Below, piece after piece: positions 27,946 through 37,238 of a stretch of 64,000 nucleotides of DNA. Origin of the DNA: Fischerella sp. PCC 9431 (GTDB taxonomy: Bacteria; Cyanobacteriota; Cyanobacteriia; Cyanobacteriales; Nostocaceae). The position numbers were made by a program, and so were the translations under genes. The notes under the pieces were generated by a model that worked only from the letters and a program-made list of their open reading frames with translations, did not search any database and was not told the DNA's origin. The stretch is taken from NCBI RefSeq assembly GCF_000447295.1, contig NZ_KE650771.1, positions 1,414,730 through 1,478,729 of the forward strand, read 5' to 3'. Position 1 is the first letter of the stretch. The number at the start of each line of letters is the position of its first letter.

Positions 27946-28068
27946 ATGGATGTAAAGGTAATATTAATCGCATTGACAGCACTTTTTACTGTATCATGCT
28001 TGTTCTTTGGCACTAAAAACGGTTTCTACGATTCTGACAACTATCATGGCAATGGCTCTGCACATTGA
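27946..28068 (+). CDS. Small single-pass membrane protein, 40 residues
   Basis: The frame ATG 27946 to TGA 28066-28068 encodes 40 residues. A short N-terminal hydrophobic helix (VILIALTALFTVSCLFFG) is followed by a polar tail NGFYDSDNYHGNGSAH. AAAGGA lies about 10 nt before the ATG, and a TATAAT at 27842-27847 could be the -10 box of a promoter. Size and topology resemble small accessory subunits of photosynthetic or respiratory membrane complexes, and the sequence looks like a conserved cyanobacterial peptide. I cannot name it with certainty. The Cys in FTVSC is a poor lipobox. Confidence 0.65.
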   Translation: MDVKVILIALTALFTVSCLFFGTKNGFYDSDNYHGNGSAH

Positions 28069-28431
28069 TAAAAATACAGTCAAAGTAATATCGTTGGCCC
28101 CTAATCTGTCTGATCAGAACTCTTGAAGACTCAAATTGTCTGAAATCAGTAAACAGTTATCAAGCATGGTGCGGAACTTATAAGTACCGCTAACGCTCTC
28201 CACTCTAGGTTTTAGTGGTAGATTTAACCCAGTTCATAAAACTGATAACTGATAACTGATAACTGTTAAATATGTTCTGTGAAGACTTCCTCCCCAATAG
28301 CAAATCCGCTTTCCAAGGGCGTAGGGGCGCAAGTTCGGAAATTAGCCCCTATATAAAGTGATAAATATCCTCGTAACAGTTCTTGGCTTGTCGGAAATAT
28401 TCATCAAAATGAGTGCAATGGGGAGGAAAGC
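28069..28431. other. Intergenic region before the MBL-fold gene
   Basis: It contains three tandem TGATAACTG-type units near 28240-28265 and a hairpin TAGGGGC/GCCCCTA at about 28321-28352. No gene is seen. Confidence 0.45.
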
Positions 28432-30111
28432 ATGAGCGATCGCAACTCAGCATCCTCTCGTATTGATCCAGGGGAAACAGCCAGCGAACTGGAATGTATA
28501 CCCTATGGTGTCAACCATACCGAAGAAGGTGTGTGTCTTTTAGTGCGAATGGGACCACACCGCTTTTTACTGGATTGCGGTTTAGCAGATATTTCGCCAA
28601 TACTCAAAGGAGTTACAAAGCCAGCACGTCGGGGTAGCTCACCTCTACCTGCTGACTTTGTTTTTGTCAGTCATGCTCACCCAGATCACGCCAGAGGTTT
28701 GCTGACGCTACATCAGGCTTTTCCTTTATTACCAATCTATGCTAGCGAAGTCACTAGTAAGTTACTGCCGTTAAATTGGGTTGAGCAAGAAGGTCAACAA
28801 CTGTCACAATTTTGTCAGGCTTTACCTTTGCGATCGCCACTGGAACTCAAAGATGGTCTGGTGGTGGAACTGTTTCAGGCTGGGCATTTACCAGGGGCTG
28901 TAGCAATTCTGTTTACCTACATTACTCCACAGCGTACTTATAAGTTACTGTATACTGGTGATTTTTTCTTATCTAACTCGCGCTTAGTTGAAGGTTTGCG
29001 CTTAGAAGAATTGCGGGGTTTGGAGTTAGACGTGCTGATTATTGAAGGGACTTATGGTACTTCTCGCCACCCCCACCGTCGCAACCAAGAAAATCAACTT
29101 GCAGAAAGAATAAATCGCGCGATCGCTGATCGTTATTCTGTACTCATGCCCACACCTGCTTTAGGATTGGGTCAAGAACTATTAATGCTTTTACGCAGTC
29201 ATCATCATTTTACAGGTCGTGACCTTGATATTTGGGTTAACGGTGATGTTGCTACTGGCTGCGATGCTTACTTAGAATTATTGCCTCACTTTCCGCCCTC
29301 GGTACAAAATTTTGCCCGTCATCAACCGTTATTTTGGGATGAACGAATACGTCCGCGTGTCCGACGCTTGCAGCCACAACAACGTGCAACTGTTGGTAAA
29401 TATCCCTGTATTATTGTCACTGACTCGACAACAGATTTGAGTCATTATATGCAACCTGATACAGGACCCTGGCTGATCCTTTTACCAGAAAAAACTGACA
29501 TAAATATTAATTATGAGCATTTTCCAGGGATAGTCACTATTGAAAACTATCTACTTGCCCAACATAGTGATGGTCCTGGTACAACTCAATTAATTCATAA
29601 TTTGCGACCGCAGCATGTGATCTTTTTTCATGCTACTCCTACCTACTTGGCAGATTTGACTAGCTTGGAGGAGTTGCAAAATCGCTATCACGTCCATTCT
29701 CCAGCAGTAGGTACGCTAGTAGAATTACTGTTTGGTGAGACATTTTTACAACCAGCAGCGCCAGAAACAAATTATGAAGGTGAACTGACCGAGTTAGAGA
29801 CGGTTGTCACGATTGCGCTTCCTGATGCAATTACAGCTGACCCCCGTTGGCAACAATTTGCAGATACTGGTTTAATCGAAGCCCGTTGGCAAGGAGAAGA
29901 ACTGGTATTACGCGGATTGTCACAACGAGAACTTCTCAATCAAAGTAGCGATCGCTATGTGTGGTCTGATGTAGACTGCTGTGGAACCTGCCGACATCAA
30001 AGGGGACAACGGTGCTGGAATCCCGCGTCCCCTTTGTATAATTTCAAAGTTACCCTTGATGGTTACTGTCCGGCTTTTGAGCGTCCAAATGATACCCAAA
30101 ATAGTTCTTAG
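28432..30111 (+). CDS. MBL-fold metallohydrolase, beta-CASP-like, with C-terminal Cys cluster
   Basis: The 559-aa product has the metallo-beta-lactamase motif SHAHPDHARG (H81, H83, D85, H86). YTGDFF and IIEGTYG follow at about 175-210, a layout close to beta-CASP RNA nucleases of the CPSF/RNase J type. The usual GRxQE-type lid motif appears as LGLGQELLML. The C-terminal 50 residues have paired cysteines, CCGTC and RCWNP, then YCPAFER, a likely zinc site. A strong Shine-Dalgarno GGGGAGGAAAG precedes the ATG. A nuclease role is plausible but unproven. Confidence 0.8.
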   Translation: MSDRNSASSRIDPGETASELECIPYGVNHTEEGVCLLVRMGPHRFLLDCGLADISPILKGVTKPARRGSSPLPADFVFVSHAHPDHARGLLTLHQAFPLLPIYASEVTSKLLPLNWVEQEGQQLSQFCQALPLRSPLELKDGLVVELFQAGHLPGAVAILFTYITPQRTYKLLYTGDFFLSNSRLVEGLRLEELRGLELDVLIIEGTYGTSRHPHRRNQENQLAERINRAIADRYSVLMPTPALGLGQELLMLLRSHHHFTGRDLDIWVNGDVATGCDAYLELLPHFPPSVQNFARHQPLFWDERIRPRVRRLQPQQRATVGKYPCIIVTDSTTDLSHYMQPDTGPWLILLPEKTDININYEHFPGIVTIENYLLAQHSDGPGTTQLIHNLRPQHVIFFHATPTYLADLTSLEELQNRYHVHSPAVGTLVELLFGETFLQPAAPETNYEGELTELETVVTIALPDAITADPRWQQFADTGLIEARWQGEELVLRGLSQRELLNQSSDRYVWSDVDCCGTCRHQRGQRCWNPASPLYNFKVTLDGYCPAFERPNDTQNSS

Positions 30112-30171
30112 TTCTTAGTCATTTATCCTTTATGGAAAGCAAATGACTAATGACTAATGACCAATAACTAC

Positions 30172-30483
30172 TTAGTCTGGATTAGAATCTGTGTACCGAT
30201 TGCGGATACGTTCTGCCTCTGGACAGTCTTCAGTTAAGAGAGGTTCAACATTGCCACGTGGCACAGAAGCTAATTTTTGGTTAATGGCACCAATGCTTTC
30301 GAGGCGAATCATTTCCTCCCAAGAGCAAATTTCATCTTCTTCTTCTGTCTCATAGCGTAGGGTCACTAAATCTCCCTCTATGTCGATGATGCGGGCGCGT
30401 TCGATCCAGCGTTGCTGGTCCCGCAAGAACACACATACCTCCCGTCCATCGCAACACAGTTGATAAATCTTGCGGTGTAGCAT
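30172..30483 (-). CDS. Conserved cyanobacterial protein, DUF6679-like
   Basis: The 103-aa product starts MLHRKIYQLCCDGREVCVFL and has a small beta-barrel-like core (ARIIDIEGDLVTLRYETEEED) followed by a CSWEEMIRLESIG helix. I recognise it as a cyanobacteria-specific family, probably DUF6679, with no known function. It converges with the MBL-fold gene. Confidence 0.65.
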   Translation of the reverse strand: MLHRKIYQLCCDGREVCVFLRDQQRWIERARIIDIEGDLVTLRYETEEEDEICSWEEMIRLESIGAINQKLASVPRGNVEPLLTEDCPEAERIRNRYTDSNPD

Positions 30484-31004
30484 CTACTGCTTCTGCCTTT
30501 TTTCTAGTTAAATCTGTTAACATGTGGGTTTTATTCCCCAATTGATAGCAATCTTTCTGGGTTGATAACAATAACCCTCAAAAATGCTTTATCCGATCCA
30601 AACTCAAGATTTGTTTATGGTTATCAACAAATGGGAATTTTGGATCATTAGTTAAAGTTGGCTTGTATTTTATTTACCAACTCACCCTAACCTATTAAGG
30701 TCATTCAGGGAATGTTAACTTCATAGAAGTCACATAATTCAGGAGTTAACCTGAACAGGTTGATAGTATTTACAGGTAATTCCTTAGTACCATTATGTAA
30801 TAAAAGATACTCAAAAACAAGCTTAGGTTGCGGTTGTTGAAGTTGCCTACTTGTATTCATTGGTATTGCTGGGAAGTCTAGGGACTCGGCTTTACTTTTA
30901 CCCCTACGTAATTGATCTTAGCTTATTCTCTAGTAACCTTCATGCTTTTAAACAACTAATGCTGAAAAAATTATGGGTCTTCTCAGTCAATCGTTACTCA
31001 ATGC
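30484..31004. other. Intergenic region, 521 bp
   Basis: AT-rich sequence upstream of the DUF6679-like gene. I see no gene, convincing hairpin or tandem repeat. Confidence 0.4.
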
Positions 31005-31229
31005 TTAATTTTTGAATTTCTTTATATTGTATTTAGGACATTCCATGACCAAATGTGAAGAAGCCTCTCGCTTGATTCGACCTGCGTGAACAGCATCTAA
31101 TAATGTAGAAAGGGCAGTTAAATCTTCTGGGTTATAGCTTTTCGTCGCCAGTATTTGATGAAGAAGACCTTCGGATTCAACACTCAGATATCCTGTTTGA
31201 AAAGCAGATTCAATAAGGGCGCGGATCAT
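31005..31229 (-). CDS. Small conserved helical protein of unknown function
   Basis: The 74-aa product is helical (MIRALIESAFQTGYLSVESE, then TALSTLLDAVHAGRIKREAS). Its ASSHLVMECPKYN C-terminus resembles small cyanobacterial proteins found in many genomes. No catalytic motif is visible. It stands alone with long gaps on both sides. Confidence 0.6.
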   Translation of the reverse strand: MIRALIESAFQTGYLSVESEGLLHQILATKSYNPEDLTALSTLLDAVHAGRIKREASSHLVMECPKYNIKKFKN

Positions 31230-31485
31230 TGTGATTAGGTCATAATATGGCGATTATTTCTTCTACTGTGAAACATATTCGTGTGTGTTGAGTTGATAAA
31301 GATCAGCAAGTAAGAGTGATTCGAGTTTAAATTTAAGGTGATTAAAATCACATTATTGCTCTTTTATACTTTTTAATATTTAATGAACGACCTCAAAGAT
31401 ACAATAAATTGTGTAATATCACGTAATCAAATTAGTTTTTTATTTAAATCTTTACATATACTTAATCATCAAAATCCATAGGGTG

Positions 31486-32289
31486 TCAGCAGATAAATAA
31501 ACGAAAATCCTCATCTTGTTGACTTAACTTTACCCAATCGAGATTTAAAGCACGGAACTTATGCACCAGGCGATCGCAAGCAGGACGTTCAGTGGCATAA
31601 TGACCAGCATCAACTAAAACTAGACCGCGATCGCGACTTTCTTGAAACTGATGAAACTTACAATCAGAAGTTAGATAGACTTGAGCGCCAGTCTTGACGA
31701 CTGCTGAAATAAAACTAGCCCCCGAACCCCCTAAAACGGCTACTCTATCAATTTTTTGCTGTAAATCTGCCGTGGGAGAGACAATCAAAGAGGGAGGATG
31801 TAGTCTATCTTTAATTTTTACTAGTAAATCCTGCAACCCTAAAGCAGGTTCAAGAACACCTACACGTCCGTAGCCCAAACCTGCTTGCGTCGGAACTATA
31901 GGAGAAACTTGGTGAAGTTCCAAAATTTGAGCCAAAACATCAGCAGTACCATCTTGAACTTGATCAAAATTGGTGTGGGCGGTGTAAATTCCAATGTTGT
32001 GGCTAAAAGCTAACCGCGCCATTTCCGCAATCGGGTTTCCACTACATAAAGACTTAGGCGGACTAAAAATCAGGGGATGGTGGGCAAAAATTAGATTTAC
32101 AGGGATACCAGCTTTTTGATAGGCGATCGCTTCCTGCATTACCGCCAAAGTCGGTGTTAGACAAACCAGAACCCTTGCTTGTTCCTTTAAAATACCCGGT
32201 TCAATCTGCCAACCACAATTATCCCAGCTTTCTTGCCAAGCTGGATTTGCCCATTCTTCAAACCAAGCGATTAAATCAGCAATTTTCAT
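31486..32289 (-). CDS. Nif3-like dinuclear metal centre protein
   Basis: The 267-aa product is a full-length NIF3/YbgI family protein. The metal ligands are seen in LIFAHHPLIF (H70, H71), HTNFDQ (D109) and the C-terminal VDAGHYATERPA (H and E). Members form hexameric toroids and bind two metals. The in vivo reaction is unclear, and annotations as GTP cyclohydrolase are not well supported. A TTTTTAA repeat separates it from the yjbQ-type gene upstream. Confidence 0.92.
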   Translation of the reverse strand: MKIADLIAWFEEWANPAWQESWDNCGWQIEPGILKEQARVLVCLTPTLAVMQEAIAYQKAGIPVNLIFAHHPLIFSPPKSLCSGNPIAEMARLAFSHNIGIYTAHTNFDQVQDGTADVLAQILELHQVSPIVPTQAGLGYGRVGVLEPALGLQDLLVKIKDRLHPPSLIVSPTADLQQKIDRVAVLGGSGASFISAVVKTGAQVYLTSDCKFHQFQESRDRGLVLVDAGHYATERPACDRLVHKFRALNLDWVKLSQQDEDFRLFIC

Positions 32290-32365
32290 ACTCTTGTTTA
32301 TTTATCAATAATCATTGGTCATTAGTTATTCTCCCCATCCCCCAAGGCTATTTCCCCTTCTTCTC

Positions 32366-32391
32366 AATTTTTAATTTTTAATTTTTAATTG
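32366..32391. repeat. TTTTTAA heptanucleotide tandem repeat
   Basis: Three TTTTTAA units with AATT ends, the same family as 27728-27760. Confidence 0.8.
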
Positions 32392-32403
32392 TTTTGTCCC
32401 CAA

Positions 32404-32817
32404 CTACCCGGAGATATGCACGACCAATTCTCTATGATGACTATGCTGTCGATGTTCCCAAACATAAATTCCTTGCCAAGTTCCCAAAACTAAGTGACCT
32501 CTGTTAATGGGGATGGTTTCTGAAGTGTGAGTGAGGGCGGTACGTATATGTGCTGGCATATCATCAGGACCTTCAGTATCGTGAATATACTGGGCAGATT
32601 CTGGGACAATTTTGGCCATAAAATTCGCCAAATCTTTGAGTACATCTGGATCAGCGTTTTCTTGAATTAGCAAACTGGCAGAAGTGTGACGCAAAAATAA
32701 AGTGCAAAGTCCCGTTTCAATTCCTGACTCTGCCACTATTGCTTCAATTTTGGCAGTGATGTTGTGCAAAGATTTACCAGTAGTGGAAATCCTCAGCAGC
32801 TTTTGGTAGTGAGTCAT
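32404..32817 (-). CDS. YjbQ family protein (UPF0047, secondary thiamine-phosphate synthase-like)
   Basis: The 137-aa product is a complete UPF0047 protein: FLRHTSASLLIQENADPDV at 42-60, HDTEGPDDMPAHIRTALTHT in the middle, and LGTWQGIYVWEHRQHSHHR near the end. The conserved His and Glu residues form a metal-binding site. Some members complement thiamine-phosphate synthase weakly; the natural role is unknown. Confidence 0.93.
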   Translation of the reverse strand: MTHYQKLLRISTTGKSLHNITAKIEAIVAESGIETGLCTLFLRHTSASLLIQENADPDVLKDLANFMAKIVPESAQYIHDTEGPDDMPAHIRTALTHTSETIPINRGHLVLGTWQGIYVWEHRQHSHHRELVVHISG

Positions 32818-32844
32818 TCGATTTTAGATTTTAGATTACTCTTT

Positions 32845-32870
32845 GAGAAGCCGCACTTCGTGCGTCTATG
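32845..32870. repeat. Small dispersed repeat with a compensated stem
   Basis: GAGAAGCCGCACTTCGTGCG followed by TCTATG matches the family at 25164 and 62651, but the hairpin stem is CGCAC/GTGCG instead of CGCTC/GAGCG. Both strands of the stem changed together. Confidence 0.8.
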
Positions 32871-33032
32871 GATTTTGGATTAACCCACAGGATTTATCCG
32901 AGGGCTTGAAGATTTTGGATTTTGAATTTTCGGATTTATCCCACGGATAAATCCGCTTTCTTGTACCATCAAGGAATGGTTGGTCACACTACGAATTTTA
33001 AACGTTTCAAGATTTGAGGTTGGCGATCGCCA

Positions 33033-34118
33033 TCAACAACCAACAAAACTTAAAATCTCACAGGCAATAGTTTCATTACCATCTTTAGCAATAGGTTGTG
33101 AGAAAAGTGGTTTTTGGAGTGGTTGCAGCAAGAAATCCCAATTACCATCAAATAATTCTGCTGGAGTGAGGATTTGATGTTGGTTATATTTAGAAATTCC
33201 TTCTAATAGAAAAGCTGCTTCTGCGAAATCATCACGAGTAACAGATACAATCGGTACACCCAAGCGAGTGGCTTCAGCAAAAGTACTGAAACCAGGCTTA
33301 GAAACAACTCGCCCACAAATAGGCATAAAATCTACAGGGCGATATTTATGATCACCAATTTTGATGATATTAGGCAAGTCTGGGGCTGATTGATCAAAGG
33401 TAATAAATTGCCAATCAGGGAATCTTTGTAAACTCTCGTAAGGAATTTGTTGCAAGCCCAAACCACCAAAAGTCAGTAAGATAGTTTTTTCTGTCGGTGC
33501 AGTGATTCCCCAAGTTGCTCGAATTTGTGCAGCAGAGTCACAGGGAGAACCACCTGTTAAGCCAACATCAGTGATTGTAGTATTACTGAATGCTGTCATT
33601 GGTTCATAAAAAGGAAGACGAAACAAGCGATCGCATCGGCTGTAACAATCACTAATCCAGTCAGCAATTTCTCTAAAATTATCACCCCAACTCCGGTAAA
33701 TAAAATCAAAACCAAAATTACTCATCATCCAGCAGGGAATACCAGCAGCTTTGCCAAAATTTGTCGCCAAAAAGGGAATATCTGCCAGAATCAACTGCAC
33801 ACGATTTTGACGAATAAAGTTGACTTCTGAAGCAACAATAGAATTTTGATTCTTTTTAATTTCCAGCAACTTTTCTAATGTTGTTGCTTTATCCATAGTC
33901 AAACTATCTTTTTGCACCACACCCACATCAAAGCCACGGGGGCGATGAATAAAATCACCTTTAATGTAAGACTCTAGCAACCAGCGCGGAGCAGTGGACA
34001 CAATAATTAGTAAGACTTCTGGACATAACTTTTGAATAGTCGCTGCAACTGCTGCGGTGCGAGTAGCATGACCAAAACCATGATTGGTAATAGCTATGTA
34101 TATGATTGGACGTTTCAT
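33033..34118 (-). CDS. GT-B glycosyltransferase-like protein
   Basis: From the ATG at 34118 the product is 361 aa and begins MKRPIIYIAITNHGFGHATR, the nucleotide-sugar transferase opening with a His-containing GHATR loop. The C-terminal half has FGGLGLQQIP, then RVVSKPGFSTFAEATRLGVP, which matches the donor-binding part of GT28/GT1-like enzymes. The frame is open 20 codons further upstream into repeat DNA, but the family does not extend there. Acceptor and donor are unknown. Confidence 0.85.
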   Translation of the reverse strand: MKRPIIYIAITNHGFGHATRTAAVAATIQKLCPEVLLIIVSTAPRWLLESYIKGDFIHRPRGFDVGVVQKDSLTMDKATTLEKLLEIKKNQNSIVASEVNFIRQNRVQLILADIPFLATNFGKAAGIPCWMMSNFGFDFIYRSWGDNFREIADWISDCYSRCDRLFRLPFYEPMTAFSNTTITDVGLTGGSPCDSAAQIRATWGITAPTEKTILLTFGGLGLQQIPYESLQRFPDWQFITFDQSAPDLPNIIKIGDHKYRPVDFMPICGRVVSKPGFSTFAEATRLGVPIVSVTRDDFAEAAFLLEGISKYNQHQILTPAELFDGNWDFLLQPLQKPLFSQPIAKDGNETIACEILSFVGC

Positions 34119-34180
34119 AGAAATCAGGGAACGGGGATTGGAAGGGAGTGTGGGGGACAAAGAGGACAAGGGGGACAAAA

Positions 34181-34214
34181 CAATTAAAAATTAAAAATTA
34201 AAAATTAAAAATTG
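34181..34214. repeat. TTAAAAA heptanucleotide tandem repeat
   Basis: Inverted copy of the TTTTTAA array, about four units, in the gap between two minus-strand genes. Confidence 0.85.
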
Positions 34215-34285
34215 GGAATGAGGAAAAGGGGGACAAGGGAGACAAGGAGGACAAGGGAGAATAACCAATGTCCCATGCCCAATGA

Positions 34286-35467
34286 CTATTGACCAACAAC
34301 TAACCATTCCTGAATTCCCTCAATTAGTCGGTCAATTTCCAACTCAAGTGTAAAGTAGTGGACGCAAGCACGTACACAACTCGGATCAGCTATTGTGCGA
34401 GTAAATATTTTTTTAGATTGTAAAAACTCTACTAATTGTCGATGGGCTAGGGGAGTGTTTTGGCTAAGTTGAAATGAAACTAAACCACTTTCAGGAGGCG
34501 AGGTCCGCAAGGGAATCACATTAGGTAAGGCTGCTAGGCGTCGCCACAAATATTCACTGTGATGGCAAATTTGCTGATGGCGTTCTTCTGCTGTTCCCCA
34601 TTGCTGATGAATCGCGATCGCCTCTTTTAAACCTGCGTAAAGAGGATAATTAGAAGTAGCTACTTCATAACGTTTTCCGTCTGGATGCCAATCTACAAAC
34701 TTACCTTGAGTGTCTGTAATAATGCTACGCCAGCCGATGAATGTGGGTTTTAAGCTATCTCTGATTTCCGGTCGCACGTATAAACCACCCACACCACCAG
34801 GCCCACACAACCACTTGTGACCAGTAAAAGCATAAAAATCTACCTCTAATTCAGTTAAATTCAATGGCATTGAACCAACGGACTGGGCAGCATCTACTAA
34901 AAGTCTAGCTTGTTTTTCTATACATAATTTAGCTATTTTGTCAAGAGACAAAAGTTGACCTGTATTCCAGAGGATATGACTCAAAACTACCAAACGAGTA
35001 TTTGGGCGTAAGTGTTGATCAATGACTGCAACTGGATCACCCTCGTTTAAAGTAGCCATCAAACGACAGGTGGTAACTTCAACCGCAAATCTGCGACCAA
35101 TTTCTTCAGCTATAGCCACAATACCGGGGTGTTCGCAGTCAGTTAATAATAGATGATCTCCTGGTTTCCACTCAATACCCCACATAGCAATATTGCAACC
35201 AACAGTCACATCCTCAGTAATTGTGATCGTTTCAGGAGGTACATGTAATTCAGAGGCGATCGCGACCTTAATCGCTTTCGTTTCCTCGTCAATCCACCTA
35301 CCCACCTCAGTACCAAAAGGCCCGATTTCCTGTATGTAAGCTTGGGCTTTAGTCATCGCATCCATCACCACTTGCGGCATTGGACCTTGACCACCGTAGT
35401 TAAAATAAGTTTTATTCTCTAAAGCTGGAAACTGCTGTCGATAAAGATGCAATTTGTTCATAGTCAT
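34286..35467 (-). CDS. Class V aminotransferase-fold PLP enzyme, L-cysteine/cystine C-S lyase type
   Basis: The 393-aa product begins LYRQQFPALENKTYFNYGGQ, an opening I associate with the cyanobacterial cystine C-S lyase (C-DES) that releases persulfide sulfur. PLP contacts are D192 in LVDAAQS and the Schiff-base K218 in FTGHKWLCGPGG. It is fold type I, class V. Related enzymes include cysteine desulfurases and isopenicillin N epimerases, so the precise substrate is not proven. The context (ycf51, glycosyltransferase) does not help. Confidence 0.82.
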   Translation of the reverse strand: MTMNKLHLYRQQFPALENKTYFNYGGQGPMPQVVMDAMTKAQAYIQEIGPFGTEVGRWIDEETKAIKVAIASELHVPPETITITEDVTVGCNIAMWGIEWKPGDHLLLTDCEHPGIVAIAEEIGRRFAVEVTTCRLMATLNEGDPVAVIDQHLRPNTRLVVLSHILWNTGQLLSLDKIAKLCIEKQARLLVDAAQSVGSMPLNLTELEVDFYAFTGHKWLCGPGGVGGLYVRPEIRDSLKPTFIGWRSIITDTQGKFVDWHPDGKRYEVATSNYPLYAGLKEAIAIHQQWGTAEERHQQICHHSEYLWRRLAALPNVIPLRTSPPESGLVSFQLSQNTPLAHRQLVEFLQSKKIFTRTIADPSCVRACVHYFTLELEIDRLIEGIQEWLVVGQ

Positions 35468-35607
35468 TAGTCATTGGTCATGAATCAGTTAACAGTAAAC
35501 AGTTAACAGTGACCAGTTTAATTTGATAACTGATAACTGAGTTAGTTGTCCTCCTTGTCCCCAATCCCCAATCCCCGATCCCTGATTCCCGATCCACCGC
35601 AAACGCA

Positions 35608-35639
35608 ACACCCAGAAATTGTGTAGAATTTCTGGGTGT
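35608..35639 (+). promoter_or_regulatory. Perfect 13-bp hairpin in the ycf51 leader
   Basis: ACACCCAGAAATT at 35608-35620 pairs exactly with AATTTCTGGGTGT at 35627-35639 around the loop GTGTAG. The structure ends 27 bp before the chosen ycf51 start and has no T-tract. It may be a leader control hairpin, a protein-binding palindrome or a repeat. Confidence 0.55.
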
Positions 35640-35666
35640 CATACATTTAGTTTGTTAAGTTACATT

Positions 35667-36197
35667 ATGTTCTCACAAGCTGATTTTATCCAATACGCCC
35701 AATGGTCAGGTATTGCCACCTTGGTATTTGCTGCGTTAACAGCCTTGGGTTTTATTTTCAAATGGGGCCTGCGCTTTCGGCTAGTGGGTTCGACAGGTTT
35801 TATGGTGGTGTTAACGGCTGGTTTATTTACCCTTTCCCTAGCCCCTTTGACACATACAGTTATTCCGGGAGCGGTACGGTATCATTTGGTTTACGACAAT
35901 GGTTCAACACAAACCGTAATTGCCATCTCTCCTCAAATTACTCCCACTCAATTAGAAGCTACTTTGCGCCAAGCAGCCAATGATTTATATTCCTATGGTC
36001 GCTTGGGTAAACCTGGTGACAATCAGTTGACTATCCGCGCCCGTACAATTGTCCATCCCGAACCAGGAGTTTCCAAACCACTTTATTTGGGTCAAGTCAA
36101 GCGATCGCTTGCGAGTCGTGAAGATTCGCAAATGGCAATTGACATTTACCAAGATAAATTTGCCCAACTACCAAAATCCGACAATACCTCATCATAG
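35667..36197 (+). CDS. ycf51: Ycf51 family protein
   Basis: The 176-aa product has two hydrophobic segments (GIATLVFAALTALGFIF and VGSTGFMVVLTAGLFTLSL) and then a soluble domain with IPGAVRYHLVYDNG and SYGRLGKPGDNQLTIRART. It matches the Ycf51/DUF2518 family of cyanobacteria and some plastids. Function is unknown; it is likely in the thylakoid or plasma membrane. I chose ATG 35667, where family members start (MFSQADFIQYAQW). An upstream in-frame start at 35619 would lie inside the hairpin. Confidence 0.9.
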   Translation: MFSQADFIQYAQWSGIATLVFAALTALGFIFKWGLRFRLVGSTGFMVVLTAGLFTLSLAPLTHTVIPGAVRYHLVYDNGSTQTVIAISPQITPTQLEATLRQAANDLYSYGRLGKPGDNQLTIRARTIVHPEPGVSKPLYLGQVKRSLASREDSQMAIDIYQDKFAQLPKSDNTSS

Positions 36198-36260
36198 GAT
36201 AAATTATGAGAGGACAAGGGAGACAAAGAGAACAAGGGAGAATAGTTAACGAGTCTCTTT

Positions 36261-36299
36261 CCCAATGCCCAATGCCCAATGCCCAATGCCCAATGCCCA
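36261..36299. repeat. CCCAATG heptanucleotide tandem repeat
   Basis: Five perfect CCCAATG units and a partial sixth lie between the convergent ycf51 and peptidoglycan-binding genes. Confidence 0.9.
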
Positions 36300-36309
36300 C
36301 TAACTAAAT

Positions 36310-36798
36310 CTATTGCGGAATTTGACTCAAAGTACACCAAGTCACTTCATCAACAATGCCAGTATCAGGGAGATCATTACGCATTTGCCAGCTTTGCAAA
36401 GCTGACTCTGTAACTGGTCCAAATTCTCCATCAACATATCCTACATAGTCTTGTGTAGATTTGAGAACACGTTGTACCTTCATCACTAATTCTCCCTGAC
36501 TGCCTTGCTTCAATTCGGGCAAATTTACGGGTCCACATTTGTACAATGCTTGCCAAGTCTGTTCTCTGACAATACCATCGTCTTGCTGAAAAACTTGGCG
36601 CTGAAATATTTTGACACTTTCTTGTGTCATTTTTGCAAAAATACCATCAGGTTTATCAGTATAAAGCCCCAACTTAATCAACAGATTTTGTAGCTCTACA
36701 ACCGCTTCACCATAAGAACCTAATTGTAATTCTGATTTATTTAGCTCAGACTGTGTTGTTACTGGTATGGTGTCGCCACTATCACTTATCAATTCCAT
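36310..36798 (-). CDS. Protein with two peptidoglycan-binding domains
   Basis: The 162-aa product contains two PG_binding_1 units. The first runs from about 24 to 90 (GSYGEAVVELQNLLIKLGLY ... DGIFAKMTQESVKIFQRQ). The second runs from about 98 to 160 (GSQGELVMKVQRVLKS ... DGEFGPVTESALQSWQMRN). There is no catalytic domain and no signal peptide, so how it reaches the wall is unclear. Confidence 0.9.
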   Translation of the reverse strand: MELISDSGDTIPVTTQSELNKSELQLGSYGEAVVELQNLLIKLGLYTDKPDGIFAKMTQESVKIFQRQVFQQDDGIVREQTWQALYKCGPVNLPELKQGSQGELVMKVQRVLKSTQDYVGYVDGEFGPVTESALQSWQMRNDLPDTGIVDEVTWCTLSQIPQ

Positions 36799-37238
36799 AT
36801 ATTCCTACTCCTTGGGAGCGGTCTTTATTACAGTGTAATTTTTCAAGCACTTAATAGCATCACTCAAGTGGGGTACTTCAAATACGTCATCCAATTTTAG
36901 ATTTTAGGTTTTAGATTTGAGACTGATCAGGGCTTGTAGTATCAAGGTATAATCATCTTAGTACTGGGTACTATATTTAACAATTACTTTATTATTCTGG
37001 TTCTTAGCCTCAGCGATATAAAAAAAATGTATTTATTTTGTGTTTTCTAATACATAATTAATTAATTTTTAGTTAAAATATTAATCTATCTACTAAGACT
37101 GCTACAAAAGCATTGAATTGGGGACAGGTTGTAAAATCTGTCCTCACAGTCATCACAAGCATCAGATTATGAATAGTTGCTTATATTGAAAAGTTTTCCA
37201 AAATATCTGGAAATGTTACTGTTAATTCATAAGTTATT
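36799..37238. other. Intergenic region between divergent genes, 440 bp
   Basis: AT-rich sequence with GATTTTAGATTTTAG-like short repeats near 36893-36922. It should hold promoters for both flanking genes. No gene is visible. Confidence 0.4.

Noticed and set aside
30350-30571. A 73-codon minus-strand frame overlapping the DUF6679-like gene.
   Set aside because: It overlaps the better-supported 103-aa frame and has an unnatural composition for this genome.
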